Below, piece after piece: positions 37,128 to 42,553 of a stretch of DNA of 42,553 nucleotides. The first letter of the stretch is position 1. Each line of letters begins with the position of its first letter. Origin of the DNA: Pirellulales bacterium (lineage in GTDB: Bacteria; Planctomycetota; Planctomycetia; Pirellulales; JADZDJ01); contig DASRSD010000055.1 in NCBI GenBank assembly GCA_035656635.1, positions 1 to 42,553 of the forward strand. The letters run 5' to 3'. The position numbers and the translations under genes were made by a program. Under the pieces are notes generated by a model, which did no database searches, was not told the DNA's origin, and saw nothing but the letters and a program-made list of their open reading frames with translations.

Positions 37128-38573
37128 ATGCCTCGCGATTTTCTCCACGACGTTGCCCAGCGGTACGATTGCATTGTCATTGGCAGCGGCCTGGCCGGGT
37201 TGACGTGCGCCAATACCCTGGCCCGGGCCGGGCAGCGAGTGCTGCTGTTGGAGCAGCATTACAAATTGGGGGGCATGGCTACGTGGTTTCGTCGGCCGGG
37301 GGGCCATATTTTTGATATTTCGCTGCATGGCTTTCCCATTGGCATGATCAAAAGCTGCCGCCGCTATTGGACGCAGGAAATTGCCGATTCGATTGTGCAA
37401 TTAAAGCACATTCGCTTCGACAACCCCATGTTTTCGCTGACCACTTCGTTCGATCGAGACGATTTCACAAGGCTGCTGGCAACGCAGTTCGGCGTGCCGC
37501 CGGAGCAGGTGAATCTGTTTTTTGACACCGTGCGGCGGATGAATTTTTACGACGATCAATCGACCACCGTGGGCCAATTGTTCGAGCAGTTTTTTCCCGG
37601 CCGCGAAGATGTGATTCGCCTGCTGATGGAACCGATCACCTATGCCAACGGCTCTACGCTGGAAGATCCGGCCATCACGTATGGCATTGTGTTTTCCAAC
37701 TTCATGTCTCAAGGGGTGTACACGTTTGAAGGCGGGACCGATCGGCTCATCAAGCTGATGCAAGCAGAGCTGGAGCGCAACGGCGTCGATGTGCGCATTC
37801 GCTGCGATGTGGAGCGTATTTTGGTCGATCGCCAGCGTCGTGTGGTTGGAGTGCGCGTGAATGGGCGCGACATTAAAACCTCGGCCGTCGTGTCGAACGC
37901 CAATTTGAAAGCCACCGTGTTTCGGTTGGTGGGCGAAGAATGTTTCGACGGACGGTTTGTTGAGGAAGCCCGCGCGGTGCGGCTTAACAATTCCAGCACG
38001 CAGGTATATATGGCGCTGAAGCCGGGGGAAATGATCGATTCGGCCTGCGGCGATTTGCTGTTTAGCTCGGCCGCGCCGCTGTTCCGCACCGAGTTGCTGT
38101 TGAGCCGCGACATTACCAGCCGCACGTTCTCGTTTTATTATCCGCAAATGCGGCCGGGGAGCGATCGGTGCCTGGTGGTTTCGAGCACCAATGCTCGATA
38201 CGAAGATTGGGCGAGTCTGAGCGACGAAGAATACGAGCTCAGCAAGCGCGATTTAATCGAAACGACGCTTTCCACGTTGGAAAAATACGTGCCGAACGTG
38301 CGCGATCGGCTCGATCATGCGGAGGCCGCCACTCCCCGCACCTTCGAGCATTACACCCGGCACGTGAACGGGGCCAGCTTTGGCACCAAGTTTGAAGGCT
38401 TGGCCGTCAGCCGCGGACTGCCGCAACAAATTGCTGGGCTGTATCATGCCGGCAGCGTGGGCATTATTATGTCGGGCTGGCTGGGCGCGATGAATTATGG
38501 CGTGATTGTGGCCAACGACGTGGATGCCCTACTGACGAAAACTTCATCTCGTGATGCTGTGGCCATTGAATAA
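37128..38573 (+). CDS. CrtI-like FAD-dependent desaturase/isomerase 2
   Basis: A 481-residue flavoprotein and distant paralogue of the preceding gene. The FAD fold is [16 protein letters not shown] (Gly19, Gly21, Gly24) with Glu42 in [16 protein letters not shown]; the C-terminal motif is [21 protein letters not shown] central segment, [20 protein letters not shown], matches the second helix pair of CrtI/CrtISO proteins. Expected reaction: dehydrogenation or isomerisation of a long unsaturated chain. Two different copies side by side, both with an ACP, suggest successive double-bond steps, as in four-step phytoene desaturation, but the substrate is unknown. It starts 66 bases after its paralogue with GGGAG upstream. 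The stop is the left edge of a palindromic repeat. Confidence 0.82.
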   Translation: MPRDFLHDVAQRYDCIVIGSGLAGLTCANTLARAGQRVLLLEQHYKLGGMATWFRRPGGHIFDISLHGFPIGMIKSCRRYWTQEIADSIVQLKHIRFDNPMFSLTTSFDRDDFTRLLATQFGVPPEQVNLFFDTVRRMNFYDDQSTTVGQLFEQFFPGREDVIRLLMEPITYANGSTLEDPAITYGIVFSNFMSQGVYTFEGGTDRLIKLMQAELERNGVDVRIRCDVERILVDRQRRVVGVRVNGRDIKTSAVVSNANLKATVFRLVGEECFDGRFVEEARAVRLNNSSTQVYMALKPGEMIDSACGDLLFSSAAPLFRTELLLSRDITSRTFSFYYPQMRPGSDRCLVVSSTNARYEDWASLSDEEYELSKRDLIETTLSTLEKYVPNVRDRLDHAEAATPRTFEHYTRHVNGASFGTKFEGLAVSRGLPQQIAGLYHAGSVGIIMSGWLGAMNYGVIVANDVDALLTKTSSRDAVAIE

Positions 38574-38810
38574 CCACGGAGACGCTGAGACATAGAGAAG
38601 GCAGTGAAGAAATTTATAACAGGCTGTTTCAAAACTAGGAATCGGGTGGCTGGGGGCTCCCTTCGGTCGACCCCAGCAGCCTATTCACTGGGGGCTCGGC
38701 GGCACTCGACCCCAGCCACCCTTGAAGGAAGTCCAGTTTTGAAACAGCCTCTTATAAGACCTCTTCTGTTTTGTTCCTCTCTGCGTCTTCGTGCCTCTGC
38801 GGTTCATAAC
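38572..38810. repeat. Long palindromic repeat (outer), copy 1
   Basis: AACCACGGAGACGCTGAGAC at 38572 pairs with CTCTGCGTCTTCGTGCCTCT and GCGGTT near 38779-38808. The arms are interrupted at TTATAA by an inserted smaller palindrome (38618-38751). The same outer repeat occurs at 40168. Confidence 0.75.
38621..38750. mobile_element. MITE-like palindromic element nested in the outer repeat
   Basis: AGGCTGTTTCAAAACT (38621-38636) is the perfect reverse complement of AGTTTTGAAACAGCCT (38735-38750). Inside, GGTGGCTGGGG and CCCCAGCCACC form a second stem, and two GGGG-CTC loops form small hairpins. TTATAA occurs on both sides, one base from each arm, as a possible target duplication. About 130 bases and no ORF: a non-autonomous element by structure. 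Confidence 0.7.
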
Positions 38811-38817
38811 CGATCCG

Positions 38818-39309
38818 ATGAATAAGAGTCTGGCTGAAATTTACGCTGCAATTCCGCATCGGCCGCCCTTTTTGCTGGTGGACGAAATTGTTTCTCGCGA
38901 TGGCGGCAGAATTGTTTGCCGCAAGCATTTCTCCGGCGACGAATGGTTTTTCGCCGGGCACTATCCCGACGAGCCGGTCGTGCCGGGGGTGCTATTGTGC
39001 GAAGCCGCGCTACAGGCCGGAGCGATTTTACTGGGCGGAACAACGCAAACGCAGCGCGCAGATGATCCCTCGGAGCGCACGCCGCCAGATTGCAACGCTT
39101 CGCTAGCGATGCCCGTTGTCACAAGGATGAATGAAGTGCGGTTCAAACAAATGGTTCGGCCGGGCGATACCATCGAGCTAGAAGTGCAATTGCGCGAGCA
39201 GTTGGCCGACGCGTTCTTCTTCGATGCCAAAGTAACGTGCAACGGAAAGCTGGCCGCCCGATTGGAATTTGCATGCATGCTGGTGGCGAAAAGTGAGGCG
39301 CCGCCATGA
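38818..39309 (+). CDS. FabZ-like 3-hydroxyacyl-ACP dehydratase
   Basis: A 163-residue hot-dog-fold dehydratase. Active-site residues are present: His48 in [16 protein letters not shown] and Glu62 in [14 protein letters not shown], matching the FabZ His-Glu pair. [16 protein letters not shown] and [18 protein letters not shown] complete the signature. It removes water from 3-hydroxyacyl-ACP to give trans-2-enoyl-ACP. A hydrophilic stretch of about 25 residues (from TQTQRADDP to NASLA) replaces a shorter loop in most FabZ proteins. The start is ATG at 38818, beyond the repeat that runs to 38810; the open frame from 38791 lies within the repeat. The stop overlaps the next gene as ATGA. Confidence 0.88.
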   Translation: MNKSLAEIYAAIPHRPPFLLVDEIVSRDGGRIVCRKHFSGDEWFFAGHYPDEPVVPGVLLCEAALQAGAILLGGTTQTQRADDPSERTPPDCNASLAMPVVTRMNEVRFKQMVRPGDTIELEVQLREQLADAFFFDAKVTCNGKLAARLEFACMLVAKSEAPP

Positions 39310-40163
39310 CCGATTTTTTGCAACTCGCGGGCAAAACCGTGTTAGTGATGGGCGTGGCCAATCGCAAAAGCGTGGCCTGGCACGTGGGACGGGTGTTGTC
39401 CGAAGTCGGTGCCGACGTCGTCTACTCGGTCCGCACCGAAGCTCGGCGGGACAGTGTGCAAAAAATAGTGGACGCTGCTCCAGTGTTGGTATGCGACGTG
39501 GAGCACGAAGCCCAAATTGCCCGGCTGCGAAATCAGTTGGCCGAAATTCGGCCGCAACTGCATGGATTGTGCCACTCCATTGCTTTCGCAGATTACGGCA
39601 GTGCGGAAGCGGCAAATTCCATCACCCCGTCCTCTCCCGTCAGGGGAGAGGGAGTTGCCGGAAGGCCATTTCACGAAACGTCGAAAGATGCGTTTTTACG
39701 GGCGGTCGATATTTCTTGCTTCTCGCTGATTGCGGTGTCCAATGCATTGCGGGAGCTATTCGACCCGGATGCGTCGGTGGTGAGCGTGTCGATTTCGACC
39801 ACGCGCATGGCCGCGGAAAATTACGGCTTCATGGCGCCCGTGAAGGCGGCGCTCGATTCGTCCTTGGCGTTCTTGGCTAAATCGTTCAGCGGCTTTTCCC
39901 GAGTGCGCTTCAATGCCGTTGCGCCGGGATTGTTGAAAACCTCGGCCTCAGCCGGTATTCCTGGCTACGTCGATGCGTATCTCTATGCCGAGCAGGCCAC
40001 ACTGCGCAAACAGGCGGTGCAGACTGAGGAAGTGGCCAATGCAGCAGCGTTTTTGCTAAGCCCGCGCTCCAGCGGCATCAACGCGCAGCAAATGGTGATC
40101 GATGCCGGCATGAGCGTGAATTATTTTGACCGCGAACTGATCCGCCGTGCCCTGCGGGACTGA
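39306..40163 (+). CDS. FabI-like enoyl-ACP reductase (short-chain dehydrogenase fold)
   Basis: A 285-residue SDR protein of the FabI type. The nucleotide segment [20 protein letters not shown] is FabI-like (GxxNxxSxA). The active-site Tyr173-x6-Lys180 in [15 protein letters not shown] matches FabI Tyr156/Lys163. The second FabI Tyr (E. coli Tyr146) aligns with Ile163, so the enzyme may differ in mechanism or substrate, or be a divergent FabI. FabI reduces trans-2-enoyl-ACP with NAD(P)H, the last step of each elongation. It is translationally coupled to fabZ by an ATGA overlap. Residues about 104-121 ([16 protein letters not shown]) are an extra loop encoded by a hairpin repeat related to the one in desaturase 1. 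It ends before the palindromic repeat at 40168. Confidence 0.82.
   Translation: MTDFLQLAGKTVLVMGVANRKSVAWHVGRVLSEVGADVVYSVRTEARRDSVQKIVDAAPVLVCDVEHEAQIARLRNQLAEIRPQLHGLCHSIAFADYGSAEAANSITPSSPVRGEGVAGRPFHETSKDAFLRAVDISCFSLIAVSNALRELFDPDASVVSVSISTTRMAAENYGFMAPVKAALDSSLAFLAKSFSGFSRVRFNAVAPGLLKTSASAGIPGYVDAYLYAEQATLRKQAVQTEEVANAAAFLLSPRSSGINAQQMVIDAGMSVNYFDRELIRRALRD
39615..39669 (+). repeat. REP-like hairpin repeat inserted in frame in the FabI-like gene
   Basis: CCTCTCCC (39631-39638) and GGGAGAGG (39644-39651) form the stem, the same CTCTCCC/GGGAGAG family as at 36342. It encodes SPVRGEGV in frame. Confidence 0.7.
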
Positions 40164-40167
40164 TTTG

Positions 40168-40356
40168 AACCGCAGAGACACGGAGATACAGAGAAAGAAC
40201 GAAAAAATTTATAAGGATGTCAGGAAACAAGGAATGATCATTAGAATAAACGATTGAGAATCAACTTCGCCTTGGATATTTCCTGGATTCCTGGATTCCT
40301 TATTAAAAATCTGCCCGCATCAATCTTCTCAGTGTCTTTGCGTTTCCGCGATTCAC
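40168..40356. repeat. Long palindromic repeat (outer), copy 2
   Basis: AACCGCAGAGACACGGAGAT (40168) pairs with TCTCAGTGTCTTTGCGTTTC near 40327-40346. The interior has AATTTATAAGGATGTCAGGA against TCCTGGATTCCTTATTAAAA. The left arm and its AAATTTATAA match the outer repeat at 38572, without the nested element. It fills the gap between the convergent FabI-like and Uma2 genes. Confidence 0.7.
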
Positions 40357-40363
40357 TCGATTT

Positions 40364-40972
40364 TTACGGCAGAATGTCGCCGATGCGCAACGTGCCCAAA
40401 TCGTCCAGGGCAATCACCAGCGATATTCTGTCCTCCGTGCGGTACACACGCTTCTCTTGATAGCCGGGCATCGGAACCGGGCCGCTGGGATTCGTGTAAA
40501 CTTCCAATTGGCTATCGATCAGATTCAACAGCCAGTAGCAAACAATGCCGGCCCGGGCGTAAATGCGGCCTTTCAGTTTGCGGTCGGAAAGGAGCGAACC
40601 GTCGGCCGCTTCCACCACCAGCGGAACATTTTCGGCGGTGGGGGGGTGATTGGCGAATTCGTTCAGTACATCGGCAGCAACGGCTAAATCCGGCTCCGGC
40701 TGGCTGTCTCCGCAGGCAATTGGTTGTTGCGCCAACAAGTGCCAGCCGTTGGGGATCATAATGCCGATCAGGTCGCGCAGCTTTTCGACCGCCGTTTCGT
40801 GTCGCAGCGTTTGTCGAGTTTTGGGAACCACGACGCCTTCGAGCAGCTCGAACGCCTGGCTGGTGCTGAATGCGCCTGCAGCGGCACGGCGACGGTATTC
40901 GTCCAGCGTCATTCGCTCCGCAGCGCCGAGAGGGGCTCCGAAGGGCTCGTCGGTAGAAGGATGATCGCTCAT
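40364..40972 (-). CDS. Uma2 family (DUF820) putative endonuclease
   Basis: A 202-residue protein with the PD-(D/E)xK-like fold of Uma2/DUF820: QPEPDLAVAADVL, VPLVVEAADGSL and the Lys in DRKLKGRIYARAGI, then YWLLNLIDSQLEVYTNPSGP. Many copies occur in cyanobacteria and planctomycetes; the nuclease activity is predicted from fold and not shown for this type. The usual VEV(S/A)D is present as VEAAD. The start at 40972 (MSDHPSTDEP) is chosen because the longer frame to 41053 overlaps the next gene and has an unnatural leader. It separates the lipid cluster from the OleA-like gene. Confidence 0.75.
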   Translation of the reverse strand: MSDHPSTDEPFGAPLGAAERMTLDEYRRRAAAGAFSTSQAFELLEGVVVPKTRQTLRHETAVEKLRDLIGIMIPNGWHLLAQQPIACGDSQPEPDLAVAADVLNEFANHPPTAENVPLVVEAADGSLLSDRKLKGRIYARAGIVCYWLLNLIDSQLEVYTNPSGPVPMPGYQEKRVYRTEDRISLVIALDDLGTLRIGDILP

Positions 40973-41045
40973 GGTGCGTACATTCTCGCACCGAAAGTTG
41001 TCGCGGTCAACGAACGGCCGCCTCACATATCGCTCAACGAACGAC

Positions 41046-42125
41046 TCATTCAAACTTGCCGCCGGCGACTAAGCTCTGTTGCAATTCCATCGCCAGCATC
41101 AGCACATTGATGCCCGAGCCAATGCCGAGCATGGCAATGCGATCGCCGCTTTGATAATGGCCTTGCTCCATGCCGGCGGCCAGCGTGACCGGCAGCGCCG
41201 CCGCGCCCGTGTTGCCCAACCACGGAAACGTAACAAAGTCGATCGCCGGATTCAGCCCAAATTTTTCCAACATCATTTTGCGGTGAGCCGAGCCGACCTG
41301 GTGGCAAGCTGTTTTGGAAACGTCGGCCAGCGACCAGCCCAGTTCAGCGAGTAGTTGAACGAACGTTTCGCGGCCGACGGCAATGCCTTCGTGCATGAGT
41401 GTTTCCGCATCGGTTTGCATCAGTGGGGCCATGCCTCCGCCCACGGTTTCATCGCGCCCGCTGTGGCACAGTTGATGCGCTGCCGTGTGCGTTCGGCCAA
41501 CGGCTGCCAGCAAACGATTTTGCGTGCGGCTTAAATCGCTGTGCACCAGCAGCACGGCGGCGCTGGCCGAGCCAATGGTCAGCGAGGCCAAGGCTGGCTT
41601 CACGGTATCGCGGGTGAGCGATTGATTGTCGTTCAACATGGCAATGGTAGTTTCCATCAAAGGGCGGCTGACTTCGCTGGCCACTACAAGGCCCGCTCGA
41701 ATTTGGCCTAGCTCAATCATGTTAGCCACTTGCACCATGCCGTTCAGCAAGCCCAGGCAGGCATTGGAAACATCGTAAATCAAACAGTCCGCGGGTAATG
41801 CCAAGTGATGATGCACGCTGCACGCCGTGGCAGGCTCTAGAAAATCGCGACAGACCGAACCGTGAATCAGCGCGCCAATGTGGCGCTGATCGATTCCGCC
41901 GACGTCGAGCGCTCGCTGTCCGCTTTGCACGCTGATTTGGCTGGGCAATGTGTTTGGCGGCCACACCCGGCGCTCGCGGATGCCGGTCATCAATTCCAGA
42001 CGGCCGGCGGGCAACTTCAGGCGTGTGTACAGCGGTTCTAAGCGCCGCTCGATCTCCTCAGACGAAATCACTTCGTCTGGAAGCGTATATCCCAGCGCTT
42101 CAACGCAAACATTACGGTACTTCAT
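41046..42125 (-). CDS. OleA-like 3-ketoacyl-ACP synthase III family protein
   Basis: A 359-residue thiolase-fold protein, closest in text to OleA (long-chain acyl-CoA Claisen condensation, first step of head-to-head hydrocarbon synthesis) rather than to FabH. Catalytic residues: Cys123 in DVSNACLGLLNGM, His275 in ACHQVGSAH and Asn305 in WLGNTGAAALPVT. The extra Glu of OleA is present as Glu97 in SVCRDFLEPATA, and ERLEPLYTRLKLPAGRLELM fits the OleA N-terminal part. OleA joins two acyl-CoAs without decarboxylation to a beta-ketoacid; OleB, OleC and OleD then make an alkene. None of these is in the window. The start is ATG at 42125, with GAGG upstream. It is on the strand opposite the ACP cluster. 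Confidence 0.8.
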   Translation of the reverse strand: MKYRNVCVEALGYTLPDEVISSEEIERRLEPLYTRLKLPAGRLELMTGIRERRVWPPNTLPSQISVQSGQRALDVGGIDQRHIGALIHGSVCRDFLEPATACSVHHHLALPADCLIYDVSNACLGLLNGMVQVANMIELGQIRAGLVVASEVSRPLMETTIAMLNDNQSLTRDTVKPALASLTIGSASAAVLLVHSDLSRTQNRLLAAVGRTHTAAHQLCHSGRDETVGGGMAPLMQTDAETLMHEGIAVGRETFVQLLAELGWSLADVSKTACHQVGSAHRKMMLEKFGLNPAIDFVTFPWLGNTGAAALPVTLAAGMEQGHYQSGDRIAMLGIGSGINVLMLAMELQQSLVAGGKFE

Positions 42126-42515
42126 CACCACGCATCCTCATCGAATCTTGACGACGGGCCGCTGACTACTATTCTTGCTAGCACACTATGTTGAGCTAGC
42201 ATGGGCTGCTTTGCGCAAAATAGCGGAAAAGCTTGCTCTCTGCGAGCGGGTGGCTACATTGGCCCCAGTTTGATTGTTCTGGCTGGGGTGACACGGCCAG
42301 AGAAATAATTCGTGGACCGTTGCTCGCTCGAATGATTGTGGGGCACAGCTCGGAAGGATTCTGAGTTGGGCCCAGCAGGTTCGGCGGCAACACAGCAGCG
42401 TGATTTCAGGGACGGAAACATGCCAGCTATTCTGTTAGACGCCGCGCCGGCGTCGTGTAGCCAGGCCGAATTTTCTCACCCCAATTTCAGACACACGACG
42501 TGTCAAGGAGAAAGC
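42126..42515. other. Divergent intergenic region
   Basis: Between the OleA-like gene and the next plus-strand gene lie 390 bases. Present: GCTAGCACACTATGTTGAGC with a matching GCTAGC at about 42157-42179, and CCCCAG...CTGGGG near 42263-42288. No gene and no clear promoter. Confidence 0.4.
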
Positions 42516-42553
42516 AATGCGCAAGAAACCTTTAATCGGGATGAACGCGGAAT
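42516..42553 (+). CDS. Start of a gene, possibly a gamma-glutamyl-GABA hydrolase (peptidase C26) family protein
   Basis: An ATG at 42516 with AAGGAG six bases upstream encodes MRKKPLIGMNAE before the window ends. KPLIGxN is a common start of peptidase C26 (gamma-glutamyl-gamma-aminobutyrate hydrolase) proteins in planctomycetes. Only 12 codons are visible, so the product is a guess. Confidence 0.4.

Noticed and set aside
35508-38573. Carotenoid biosynthesis locus
   Set aside because: Two CrtI-like genes are present, but there is no phytoene synthase or other isoprenoid gene, and the neighbours are ACP and fab-type genes.

Overview
The window reads as chromosomal DNA of a Planctomycetota bacterium, probably Pirellulales-like; the order is inference. 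The phylum call rests on a PEP-CTERM/dockerin secreted protein, a 2098-residue CotH/lamin-tail/dockerin protein with a variant of the planctomycete LEPR-XLL N-terminus, a PVC-type beta-propeller/HEAT/cytochrome c protein, a FlgI-domain lipoprotein with HEAT-like repeats, an HTH-receiver regulator and small zinc-ribbon proteins. No rRNA, tRNA or CRISPR array was seen.

Layout. 1-3.1 kb (minus): a small stress/detoxification operon in decay. It holds a broken FAD disulfide oxidoreductase, an intact DoxX, a dehalogenase-like hydrolase frameshifted at its catalytic His, and a hydrolase 3' remnant. 3.2-10.8 kb: two secreted dockerin proteins and a frameshifted PEP-CTERM tail. 11-13.6 kb: an orphan Flp pilin with a strong terminator, a cyclophilin lipoprotein, a secreted hypothetical and a zinc-ribbon protein. 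13.7-16.3 kb: divergent iron alcohol dehydrogenase and aroA. 16.3-19.8 kb: a gene-poor, repeat-rich accessory stretch with an IS1-like transposase remnant, a possibly 5'-truncated hypothetical gene and an HTH-receiver regulator. 19.8-22.5 kb: tandem ricin-fold secreted paralogues and a DUF4160/DUF2442 pair with a damaged first gene. 22.5-28.3 kb: smc and the FlgI-like lipoprotein. 28.6-33.2 kb: an exported PVC cytochrome protein, a double thioredoxin-fold protein and a DinB-fold protein, in series. 33.2-33.75 kb: a BrnT/CopG-type toxin-antitoxin pair with a frameshifted toxin.

33.9-42.1 kb is the most interesting block: a compact set of lipid genes. On the plus strand are a beta-ketoacyl-ACP synthase II, a dedicated acyl carrier protein, two different CrtI-like FAD desaturases/isomerases, a FabZ-type dehydratase and a FabI-like enoyl reductase. 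On the minus strand, after an Uma2 gene, is an OleA-type Claisen-condensing thiolase. Together they look like a dedicated ACP-bound acyl pathway with flavin-dependent desaturation and a possible head-to-head condensation. It resembles the candidate ladderane loci of anammox planctomycetes in gene content; the product is unknown.

Palindromic repeats cross the window. Two REP-like hairpins sit in frame inside two genes of the lipid cluster and encode similar peptides, a purine-rich repeat sits in frame inside aroA, and a MITE-like palindrome is nested inside a longer palindromic repeat between two lipid genes. Single-base frameshifts are common, but I found them only in accessory genes, which argues for real decay rather than poor sequence.
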